Assembly: GCA_047602645.1 (NCBI GenBank)
Contig: JASGGU010000008.1
Coordinates: forward strand, 20,056-84,055
Length of the DNA: 64,000 nucleotides
Origin: JAEYFP01 sp047602645
GTDB taxonomy: Bacteria > Bacillota > Clostridia > Lachnospirales > Lachnospiraceae
Reading direction: 5' to 3'
Each line of letters begins with the position of its first letter. Position 1 is the first letter of the stretch. Made by a program: the position numbers and the translations under genes. Shown here in pieces: positions 53,375-61,216 of this stretch. The notes below the pieces were generated by a model that made no database searches, was not told the DNA's origin, and saw only the letters and a program-made list of their open reading frames with translations.

Positions 53375-55957
53375 ATGGATGACAAAATTTTTGATAAAGT
53401 CCACGAAATTGATCTGAAAAAAACGATGGAAACCTCCTACATTGATTACGCGATGAGCGTTATTGCGGCAAGAGCCTTGCCGGATGTAAGAGACGGATTG
53501 AAGCCGGTACAAAGAAGAGTTCTTTTTTCCATGATAGAATTGAATAACGGTCCCGATAAGCCGCACAGAAAATGTGCTCGTATTGTCGGTGATACAATGG
53601 GTAAGTATCACCCGCATGGTGACAGCTCTATCTATGGTTCTCTCGTTAATATGGCTCAGGAATGGTCTACACGGTATCCGCTTGTGGATGGCCATGGTAA
53701 TTTTGGTTCTGTGGATGGCGACGGCGCAGCCGCGATGCGTTATACAGAAGCAAGATTGTCCAAAATTTCCATGGAGATGCTTGCGGATATAAATAAAAAT
53801 ACGGTTGATTTTATCCCAAACTTTGATGAAACAGAAAGAGAGCCGGTCGTACTCCCAAGCAGGTATCCGAATCTGCTTGTGAACGGCACGACAGGTATTG
53901 CTGTCGGTATGGCAACGAATATTCCCCCCCACAATCTGCGTGAGGTTATCACGGCTGTTGTAAAAATGATTGATAACAAAGTTAATGAGTCCAGAGAAAC
54001 GGATATCGAAGAATTGCTTTCGGTCATAAAAGGCCCGGATTTTCCTACCGGAGGTATTATTCTTGGTACAAGGGGTATTGAGGAAGCATATCGGACCGGC
54101 CGCGGAAAGATCAAGGTACGGGGTGTTACGAATATTGAAACAATGCCGAATGGAAAAAGCCGTATTATTATTACGGAACTTCCTTATCTCGTAAATAAGG
54201 CGCGGCTCATTGAAAAAATGGCAGAGCTAGTCAGGGATAAAAAAATTGATGGAATCACAGATCTTCGTGATGAATCGGACAGAGAAGGCATGCGCGTCGT
54301 GATAGAGCTTCGCCGCGATGCGAATGCAAATATTATCGTCAACAAGTTGTATAAGCATACGCAATTGCAGGATACGTTCGGCGTCATTATGATCGCTCTT
54401 ATAAATAATCAACCGAAAGTCATGAATTTATGTGAAATACTGCATCATTACCTCAAGCATCAGGAAGAGGTCGTTACAAGAAGGACGCAGTATGATTTGA
54501 ATAAGGCAGAGGAACGTGCGCATATTTTAGAAGGTCTGTTGATTGCACTTGACAACATTGATGAGGTTATTAAGATTATTCGCGGAAACAAAACAGTTGC
54601 GGAAGCAAAAACGCAGTTGATGGAGCGCTTTGGATTAACCGATGTGCAGTCTCAGGCAATCGTGGATATGAGGCTTCGTGCTTTAACAGGTTTGGAACGG
54701 GAAAAGCTTGAAGAGGAATATGCAGAGCTTATGAAGAAAATTGCGGAATATAAAGCAATTTTATCTGACGAAAAATTGTTATTGGGTGTAATTAGAAAGG
54801 AAATTATTATTATTTCCGAAAAGTACGGGGATGACAGAAGAAGTCAGATTGGTTTTGATGAATTTGATATTACAATGGAGGATTTAATTCCGAAGGATAA
54901 TACGATTATTGCAATGACAAGTCTGGGATACATCAAACGTATGACCGTCGATAATTTTAAGTCTCAAAACCGAGGCGGCAGAGGTATTAAAGGGATGCAG
55001 ACGATCGAGGATGATTATATTGAAGATCTGTTAATGACAACGACACATAATTACTTAATGTTCTGTACGAACTATGGGCGTGTATACCGGCTGAAAGCTT
55101 ATGAAATTCCGGAATCAGGAAGAACCTCAAGGGGAACCGCTATTATTAATCTTCTTCAGTTAAATCCGGGTGAAAAGATTTCGGCAATTATCCCGATCAG
55201 TGAGTTTGAAGAAAATAAAAATCTGTTTATGGTAACAAAAAAGGGAATTGTAAAAAAGACCAATATTATGGAATACAGTAATGTCCGTAAAAATGGGCTT
55301 GCAGCGATCAATCTCAGAGAAGATGATGAGTTGATAGAAGTAAAGATAACCGATAACAATACGGATATTTTCCTTGTTACAAAGCAGGGAATGTGTATTC
55401 GTTTTAAAGAGACAGATGTCAGAGCAACAGGCAGGACATCCATGGGAGTTATCGGTATGAATTTATCGGACGGAGATGAAATCATCGGTATGCAGCTTGA
55501 TCATCAAGGTGATTCTTTACTGATTGTTTCTGAAAAGGGTTATGGAAAACGTACGTACCTTGATGAATTCTCTGTACAAAAACGTGGTGGTAAAGGCGTA
55601 AAATGTTATAAAATTCTAGAAAAAACAGGGGACGTCATAGGGGTAAAAGCAGTTAATGATGATCACGAAATAATGATGATCACAATGGAGGGTATCATTA
55701 TTCAGCTTCGCATGGAGGATATTTCGACATTAGGAAGAATTACCTCGGGTGTTAAGATGATTAATTTAAGTGAAGATGTGACTGTTGCAAAGATCGCGAA
55801 GGTCCGTGAAAAGGTTTCTGACGGTAACCAGGAATATATGAATGTAGAGGATGCAATGGAGGATATTCCGGAAACTGATAGAAATATTGTTATTATTCAT
55901 GATGAAGTCACTATCCCTGCAGAAAAAATAGATGAGGATTCCGATACGGAAGAATAG
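53375..55957 (+). CDS. gyrA: DNA gyrase subunit A
   Basis: DNA cleavage subunit, 860 aa. Catalytic Tyr123 in AAMRYTEARLSK; the quinolone region reads HPHGDSSIYGSLVNMAQ, so the residue equivalent to E. coli Ser83 is Ser84 and that equivalent to Asp87 is Gly88. The C-terminal beta-pinwheel has the GyrA box QNRGGRGIKG, which makes it gyrase rather than topoisomerase IV. The acidic C-terminal tail ends DEDSDTEE. Followed by a terminator. Confidence 0.97.
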   Translation: MDDKIFDKVHEIDLKKTMETSYIDYAMSVIAARALPDVRDGLKPVQRRVLFSMIELNNGPDKPHRKCARIVGDTMGKYHPHGDSSIYGSLVNMAQEWSTRYPLVDGHGNFGSVDGDGAAAMRYTEARLSKISMEMLADINKNTVDFIPNFDETEREPVVLPSRYPNLLVNGTTGIAVGMATNIPPHNLREVITAVVKMIDNKVNESRETDIEELLSVIKGPDFPTGGIILGTRGIEEAYRTGRGKIKVRGVTNIETMPNGKSRIIITELPYLVNKARLIEKMAELVRDKKIDGITDLRDESDREGMRVVIELRRDANANIIVNKLYKHTQLQDTFGVIMIALINNQPKVMNLCEILHHYLKHQEEVVTRRTQYDLNKAEERAHILEGLLIALDNIDEVIKIIRGNKTVAEAKTQLMERFGLTDVQSQAIVDMRLRALTGLEREKLEEEYAELMKKIAEYKAILSDEKLLLGVIRKEIIIISEKYGDDRRSQIGFDEFDITMEDLIPKDNTIIAMTSLGYIKRMTVDNFKSQNRGGRGIKGMQTIEDDYIEDLLMTTTHNYLMFCTNYGRVYRLKAYEIPESGRTSRGTAIINLLQLNPGEKISAIIPISEFEENKNLFMVTKKGIVKKTNIMEYSNVRKNGLAAINLREDDELIEVKITDNNTDIFLVTKQGMCIRFKETDVRATGRTSMGVIGMNLSDGDEIIGMQLDHQGDSLLIVSEKGYGKRTYLDEFSVQKRGGKGVKCYKILEKTGDVIGVKAVNDDHEIMMITMEGIIIQLRMEDISTLGRITSGVKMINLSEDVTVAKIAKVREKVSDGNQEYMNVEDAMEDIPETDRNIVIIHDEVTIPAEKIDEDSDTEE

Positions 55958-55972
55958 GCAGTAATCATAGCG

Positions 55973-56009
55973 CAAAACTCAAACATAAAGGCAATGTTTG
56001 AGTTTTGTT
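55973..56009 (+). terminator. Terminator behind gyrA
   Basis: Perfect 14-bp stem CAAAACTCAAACAT / ATGTTTGAGTTTTG with a 7-nt loop (55973-56007), U-rich within the second arm. Confidence 0.75.
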
Positions 56010-56051
56010 GGTTATAGAGAAGGTTATCAGCATAGATAATTAGGAGAATCA

Positions 56052-56894
56052 ATGAAAACGGTTTATGTAAAAGATATAACGGAAAACATAATAAAAATGT
56101 GCATTGAAGCAAATCATTTTTTGACTGAAGATATGAAGGAATGCTTGGATCGTGCGGCTGAACGGGAGGAATCTAAAATCGGCAGACAAATTTTGTGCCA
56201 GCTTCAGGAAAATCTGAAAACAGCCGGCCAAGAAATGATTCCGATTTGTCAGGATACCGGCATGGCGGTTGTTTTTCTGGAAATCGGTCAAGAGGTACAT
56301 TTTGAAGGAGGAAGTCTTGAGGATGCCGTAAATGAAGGAGTCAGAAGAGGATATCAGGAAGGATTTCTTCGTAAATCGGTGGTGTCAGATCCGATTTTTA
56401 GAGAAAATACGAAGGATAATACACCTGCCGTTATTTATTATGAACTTGTGCCCGGTGATTATGTAAAAATAACAGTCGCACCAAAGGGTTTTGGGAGCGA
56501 AAATATGAGCCGCCTCTTTATGCTGAAACCTTCAGACGGTATCGAAGGTGTAAAGAATGCCATTTTAACAACAGTGAAGGAGGCAGGTCCTAACGCATGT
56601 CCCCCAATGGTAATCGGAGTGGGGATCGGAGGCACCTTTGAAAAATGTGCGCTTATGGCAAAAAAAGCATTGACGAGAGAGACAGATCAGCATTCTGAAA
56701 TCCCTTATGTGTCCCGGCTCGAAAAAGAAATGCTGGAGCGAATCAACACTCTTGGTATTGGTCCCGGAGGTCTTGGCGGAACAACAACGGCATTTGCCGT
56801 CAATATCAACACTTATCCTACTCACATTGCCGGACTTCCGGTAGCGGTCAATATTTGCTGCCATGTCAACAGACATGCGGTAAGGATTTTATAG
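56052..56894 (+). CDS. Fumarate hydratase, alpha subunit (class I, iron-sulfur)
   Basis: N-terminal half of an oxygen-labile [4Fe-4S] fumarase, 280 aa. Cluster cysteines appear in IPICQDTGMAVVF, GTFEKCALMAKKAL and INICCHVNRHA. It interconverts fumarate and malate. The beta subunit follows after 19 bp. A class I tartrate dehydratase is an alternative family member; fumarase is more likely in a Clostridium-type anaerobe. Confidence 0.9.
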   Translation: MKTVYVKDITENIIKMCIEANHFLTEDMKECLDRAAEREESKIGRQILCQLQENLKTAGQEMIPICQDTGMAVVFLEIGQEVHFEGGSLEDAVNEGVRRGYQEGFLRKSVVSDPIFRENTKDNTPAVIYYELVPGDYVKITVAPKGFGSENMSRLFMLKPSDGIEGVKNAILTTVKEAGPNACPPMVIGVGIGGTFEKCALMAKKALTRETDQHSEIPYVSRLEKEMLERINTLGIGPGGLGGTTTAFAVNINTYPTHIAGLPVAVNICCHVNRHAVRIL

Positions 56895-56913
56895 GAAATA
56901 GGAGACTGATTGA

Positions 56914-57468
56914 ATGGATTACTATATCAATGCACCGCTTGATGAAAAAACTGTGGAAAAGCTGCAAGCAGGAGATTATGTTTATATTACCGGAACGATT
57001 TATACCGCAAGGGATGCTGCACATAAAAGAATGTACGAAGCACTTGAGGAAGGAAAGAAGCTTCCGATTTCGATGAAAAATAATATTATTTATTATATGG
57101 GACCATCCCCTGCAAGGGAAGGAAGACCAATTGGCTCTGCAGGGCCGACAACAGCAAGCCGTATGGACAAATATACACCGTCACTGCTGGATTTGGGATT
57201 AAGAGGAATGATCGGAAAAGGAAAACGTCTGCCTGAAGTAAAGGAGGCAATGATGAGAAATGGGGCCGTCTATTTTGCTGCTGTAGGCGGAGCTGGTGCT
57301 CTTCTTTCAAAATGTATCGAAACTTCTGAGGTCGTTGCTTATGAGGACCTAGGGACAGAGGCAATTCGAAAATTAACGGTGAAAAATTTTCCGGTTATCG
57401 TTGTCATGGACAGTGCCGGTAATGATTTATATGAAACGGCAATACAAAAAGACCGGAAGGAATTATAA
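56914..57468 (+). CDS. Fumarate hydratase, beta subunit (class I)
   Basis: C-terminal half of the split fumarase, 184 aa. GPTTASRMDKYTPSLLDLGL and IGKGKRLPEV are conserved; AVGGAGALLSKCIETSE closes the active site. Immediately after the alpha subunit and one base before the acyltransferase start. Confidence 0.92.
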   Translation: MDYYINAPLDEKTVEKLQAGDYVYITGTIYTARDAAHKRMYEALEEGKKLPISMKNNIIYYMGPSPAREGRPIGSAGPTTASRMDKYTPSLLDLGLRGMIGKGKRLPEVKEAMMRNGAVYFAAVGGAGALLSKCIETSEVVAYEDLGTEAIRKLTVKNFPVIVVMDSAGNDLYETAIQKDRKEL

Positions 57469-57469
57469 A

Positions 57470-58195
57470 ATGAGAATAGCATTAATGGTTTTTCGTATGT
57501 TTTTTCGTGCTGTTTATTATATAATAAAAATGGGGTGGATGGGAAAACAGGAACGATATTCAGAAGAGGAACGCTATACATTTGTAAAAAGGGTAACGAT
57601 TGAGGCAAACAGATGCGGTCGTGTAAAGATAAACACATTTGGTGTGGAAAATATACCAAAAGAGAATGGTTTTATTTTTTTTCCAAATCATCAGGGACTC
57701 TATGATGTGCTTGGTTTGTTGGAATCCTGCCCGAATCCGTTTACGATCGTCATGAAAAAGGAAGTCGGAAATGTCATTTTATTAAAGCAGGTCATCTCTT
57801 GTTTAAAAGGACAATTAATCGACAGAGATGATATCAGGCAGGGACTTTCTGTGATTAAACAGATGTCGGAAGAGGTGAAAACGGGCCGGAATTATGTTAT
57901 TTTTGCAGAAGGAACACGGACAAGAAATAAAAATGAGCTGCTGGAATTTAAAGGAGGAAGCTTTAAAAGTGCAATGTTGGCTAAATGTCCGATTGTGCCG
58001 GTTGCCCTTATTGATTCCTATAAGCCTTTTGATGAAAATTCTATAAAAAGGGTAACAGTGCAGGTACATTATTTAGAACCTATTGCTTATGAAAAATATC
58101 AGAATATGAAATCCACGGAAATTGCGCAGCTTGTGAGAAGCAGAATAGAAGCCGTCATTAAACAAAATGAGAATGGTTGTACAAGCTTTTTGTAG
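57470..58195 (+). CDS. 1-acyl-sn-glycerol-3-phosphate acyltransferase (PlsC family)
   Basis: Membrane phospholipid-synthesis acyltransferase, 241 aa from ATG 57470. The NHxxxD-type motif is in FFPNHQGLYDVLG and FAEGTRTRN is the second block; one N-terminal membrane helix. The frame is open 23 codons upstream inside the fumarase gene; GGAAGGAA before the chosen ATG supports this start. It ends near the start of the YfhO gene. Confidence 0.9.
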   Translation: MRIALMVFRMFFRAVYYIIKMGWMGKQERYSEEERYTFVKRVTIEANRCGRVKINTFGVENIPKENGFIFFPNHQGLYDVLGLLESCPNPFTIVMKKEVGNVILLKQVISCLKGQLIDRDDIRQGLSVIKQMSEEVKTGRNYVIFAEGTRTRNKNELLEFKGGSFKSAMLAKCPIVPVALIDSYKPFDENSIKRVTVQVHYLEPIAYEKYQNMKSTEIAQLVRSRIEAVIKQNENGCTSFL

Positions 58196-58206
58196 GAGTA
58201 GCATTT

Positions 58207-60792
58207 ATGATGTATAAAAAAAATGAAAAGAAAATCCTGATATATATGTTATCTTTCCTCATTCCGGTTATCATGATGCTGATTGCTGCGGTTTGTCTTC
58301 AGCTATTCCCATTTGGAGAAAATACACTACTGGTATCTGATATTAATAATCAGTTTGTCAGCTTTTATTCTTATTTTAAGTCGATCATTACAAGTGATAA
58401 TAATTTTATTTATACATTCAGTAAAAATTTAGGCGGCGACATGGTGGGCTTTAGTGGTTATTATCTGCAAAACCCATTTTTATTTTTACTGCTGCTGTTT
58501 CCCGATGCCTATCTTCCTGTGGGGATTCTTTTGATCATTATCTTGCAGACAGGTTTCTGTGGTCTGACATTTCAGCTTTACTTAAATAATACGAATAAAT
58601 TTAACAAAGAAGTGCTGCTTTTTTCTACGGCCTATTCATTTATGGGTTATATATTTGCTTATATTACACTTCCAATCTATTTTTGCAACATTATACTACT
58701 TCCACTCGTTATGCTTGGAATTTCCAGATTGATCGAAAATCCAAAGAAAAAGGGGCTTTTTATTATTTGTCTCGCCGCATCTATTTTTTGTAATTATTAT
58801 CTCGGCTATATGCTCTGTTTCTTTTCCCTTTTTTATTTTATTTATATACTCGTTATAAAAACGGATGAATGGAAGCATGCAAAGGAACCATTTGAAAAAA
58901 TAAGAGCTTTTATTTTTGCTTCCCTATTAGGTGTCGGTCTTTCGGCGTTTGATTTGATACCGATTATATGTTCTTTAAGCGGTCAGAAAAATGCGCCGGA
59001 AAGTTCTGCATTGGCTTTTTATCGTAATTTTAATATGATTGATGTATTTTCAAAATTATATACGGGAGCCTTTGACGGCAATGTCTCTAATCACGGAATG
59101 CCATATATCTATGTTGGCATGATTGCTGTTATCTTTATTATTTTGTATTTTTTTAATAATAAAATATCCGTAAAGGAACGAATTTGTTCCGGTATTTTTC
59201 TTGCAGGGATGCTCATCTGCTGCTATATTCACACAATCGATGTGATTTTGCATGCATTTAACGAACCGGTTGGATTTCCTTATCGATACGCGTTTTTTAT
59301 CAGTTTTATTCTGCTTCATCTTGGTTATCAGGGCTTTCTGAAATATAAAGGAAGCTGGATTACTTATCTACCGGTCATTTTTATTTTTCTTATCTATTCT
59401 AGTTATTTAATTTTTTTCAGCGATATTGCTGTCAAAAAGGAAGCAATTTTGTTTGATGCGATTATTCTTGTTCTGATCGGTATTTTAATTTTTATTAAAG
59501 CCAATTATTTTTTGCCGATGCAATTGGGATTTATTATTTTTTTTGGCTTGCAATGTACGGATTTGTTATCCAATGCTGTCTTGTCCATCAAACAATATGA
59601 GTCTGTTTCTCAGGAGGAATACAATGCTTATATAGAAAAAGTCAAGCCTGTAATAAACCGGATTAAAGAGGAAGATCCTTCATTTTATAGGATTGAAAAG
59701 AATTTTCAAAGAAATCTTAATGATGCGATGCAGTTTTCCTATAACGGCTTGTCACATAACAGTTCTTGTGAAAAAGATTATGTCAAAGAATTTGCCGCTG
59801 AAATGGGTTTTCGTAATTTTGGAATATGGGCATTTTACAATGAAGGAAGCACGTCGTTTGCAGATTGTTTTTTAGGTGTGAAATATTTTATTTCAAAATA
59901 TGATACCACAAATAAGCCTTATGTCGAGAATTTTCATACGGAGGATACGTATGTATTTTTAAATCCCTATGCACTGCCTCTTGCTTTTGGAATGAAAGAG
60001 CAGGTTAAGGAGGTGCAGATGGATCAGGAGAATTTGTTTGAAATACAAAATGATATTGCAGCAAGTTTTGGCTATGATTCACCGATTTATAAAAAAGCAA
60101 AGGTTACTAAGACAGTCTTAGTAAATTTATCAGAAGAAGCTGTACAGGATGAAACCGGAACATATACTGTTTATAAAAAAAATGCCGCAGATCAAGAGGC
60201 ATTTATCGAATATGAAATTACGTCTTCCGGGAGCAATAATTTCTTTTTCTATTTTGCAGCACCAAAAATGCAGGGTGCAGAGCTTTTTGTAAATAATTTT
60301 TCCTATGGGGATTATTTTTCAAACTGGCGATGGAATATCGTTAATGGTGGTTTTTATGAAAAAAATGATAAAATAAAAGTAAGACTTCAGGTACTAGATG
60401 ATGAAATTGCGGTTTACAATAGTTATTTTTATGAAGAGCAGAAAAGTGCTTTATCCGATTGGTATCAAATTGCTGCTGCAAATGCAGGAAACTTAATAAA
60501 ACGAAGCAGCTCTCATGTGGAGGGGACAGTTACACTGAAGGAAAGTGATTATCTGGTATTTTCCATTCCTTTTGAAAAGAATTGGGTGATTCGTGTTGAC
60601 GGAGAAAAAGTGGAGCAGGAAGAAGTGTTAGGTGCGCTGATGGCGGTGAAGCTTTCTGAAGGAAGCCATACGATCAGTCTGTACTATGTACCAGGGGGAT
60701 TTCTTCCGGGGATATGTATTTCTATCATTTCACTTCTGATTTTTGGAGGGTTGCAAATATATTATTGTGTTGGAAAGCGATATTCGCCGTAA
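58207..60792 (+). CDS. YfhO-family membrane glycosyltransferase-like protein, copy 1
   Basis: Large polytopic membrane protein, 861 aa, about 13 membrane helices in the first 450 residues, then an extracytoplasmic domain (about 460-830) and a last helix. The first loop (GENTLLVSDINNQFVSFYSY, then SKNLGGDMVGFSGYYLQNP) carries acidic residues typical of GT-C/YfhO proteins. YfhO in Bacillus helps add sugars to lipoteichoic acid. The ATG at 58207 with TAGGAG eight bases upstream is preferred over one ten codons earlier. It overlaps no other gene; a second copy lies after tRNA-Ser. Confidence 0.88.
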   Translation: MMYKKNEKKILIYMLSFLIPVIMMLIAAVCLQLFPFGENTLLVSDINNQFVSFYSYFKSIITSDNNFIYTFSKNLGGDMVGFSGYYLQNPFLFLLLLFPDAYLPVGILLIIILQTGFCGLTFQLYLNNTNKFNKEVLLFSTAYSFMGYIFAYITLPIYFCNIILLPLVMLGISRLIENPKKKGLFIICLAASIFCNYYLGYMLCFFSLFYFIYILVIKTDEWKHAKEPFEKIRAFIFASLLGVGLSAFDLIPIICSLSGQKNAPESSALAFYRNFNMIDVFSKLYTGAFDGNVSNHGMPYIYVGMIAVIFIILYFFNNKISVKERICSGIFLAGMLICCYIHTIDVILHAFNEPVGFPYRYAFFISFILLHLGYQGFLKYKGSWITYLPVIFIFLIYSSYLIFFSDIAVKKEAILFDAIILVLIGILIFIKANYFLPMQLGFIIFFGLQCTDLLSNAVLSIKQYESVSQEEYNAYIEKVKPVINRIKEEDPSFYRIEKNFQRNLNDAMQFSYNGLSHNSSCEKDYVKEFAAEMGFRNFGIWAFYNEGSTSFADCFLGVKYFISKYDTTNKPYVENFHTEDTYVFLNPYALPLAFGMKEQVKEVQMDQENLFEIQNDIAASFGYDSPIYKKAKVTKTVLVNLSEEAVQDETGTYTVYKKNAADQEAFIEYEITSSGSNNFFFYFAAPKMQGAELFVNNFSYGDYFSNWRWNIVNGGFYEKNDKIKVRLQVLDDEIAVYNSYFYEEQKSALSDWYQIAAANAGNLIKRSSSHVEGTVTLKESDYLVFSIPFEKNWVIRVDGEKVEQEEVLGALMAVKLSEGSHTISLYYVPGGFLPGICISIISLLIFGGLQIYYCVGKRYSP

Positions 60793-60798
60793 AATTGA

Positions 60799-60827
60799 TT
60801 GACAAAGAAGATTCCCTTTAGTATAAT
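60799..60827 (+). promoter_or_regulatory. Promoter of tRNA-Ser
   Basis: TTGACA at 60799-60804, 17-bp spacer, TATAAT at 60822-60827: consensus. The predicted transcript has a leader of about 80 nt before the mature tRNA. Confidence 0.8.
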
Positions 60828-60839
60828 AAATTTTGCGTC

Positions 60840-60890
60840 AATGGTCAGAGAGTGCCGGGTGGCATGAGGAGACTGCTGACAAAAAATGAA
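60840..60890 (+). other. Structured pre-tRNA leader with T-box stem I resemblance
   Basis: Between the promoter and tRNA-Ser lies GTCAGAGAGTGCCGGGTGGC, continuing ATGAGGAGACTGCTGAC. GTCAG/CTGAC and TGCC/GGCA can pair. The order AGAGAG, GG, TGGCATGAG recalls the apical part of T-box stem I, but no T-box sequence or antiterminator follows, so this remains a resemblance only. Confidence 0.3.
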
Positions 60891-60916
60891 TAGTAGAAAA
60901 GAAAGTTCAGAAAATT

Positions 60917-61004
60917 GGAGAAATACTCAAGAGGCTGAAGAGGCGCCCCTGCTAAGGGTGTAGGTCGGGTGACCGGCGCGAGGGTTCAAATCCCTCTTTC
61001 TCCG
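60917..61004 (+). tRNA. tRNA-Ser, anticodon GCU
   Basis: 88-nt class II tRNA: acceptor GGAGAAA pairs with TTTCTCC, the anticodon loop CTGCTAA gives GCU (reads AGC/AGU), a long variable arm TAGGTCGGGTGACCGGC region, and T-arm GAGGGTTCAAATCCCTC. CCA not encoded. Confidence 0.95.
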
Positions 61005-61030
61005 CTCTTTTTTCTATCAAACAAGGAAAG

Positions 61031-61064
61031 GAATCTTACGCAATGAGAATAAGATTCTTTTTTT
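61031..61064 (+). terminator. Terminator of tRNA-Ser
   Basis: GAATCTTA (61031-61038) and TAAGATTC (61050-61057) form the stem, loop CGCAATGAGAA, followed by TTTTTTT. The repeat copy B starts in this T-tract. Confidence 0.85.
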
Positions 61065-61185
61065 ATTATATAGGAAATTGCTTCGAATTTCCTATATAAC
61101 AAAATTTTATGCGCAGCTGCGCGCGCGGAACAAAAGCTGTGCAGCCTAAGTATTTGGACGCGAGAGTGGGCGAAGCACACTTTTG
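61060..61185 (+). repeat. Structured dispersed repeat, copy B
   Basis: Inverted counterpart of 12996-13121, 126 bp. First hairpin TATATAGGAAATT (61067-61079) with AATTTCCTATATA (61086-61098) and loop GCTTCG. It is followed by the same GC-rich core GCAGCTGCGCGCGCGGAAC and ends with AAGCACACTTTTG. Relative to copy A the stem changes are compensated on both arms. It lies directly behind the tRNA-Ser terminator and in front of the second YfhO gene. Confidence 0.85.
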
Positions 61186-61216
61186 TTCTATCCACAAAAA
61201 TGATTAGGAGGTTGAC

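Noticed and set aside
57401..57469. N-terminal extension of the PlsC-like protein
   Set aside because: It lies in the fumarase beta gene in another frame; the later ATG has GGAAGGAA upstream.
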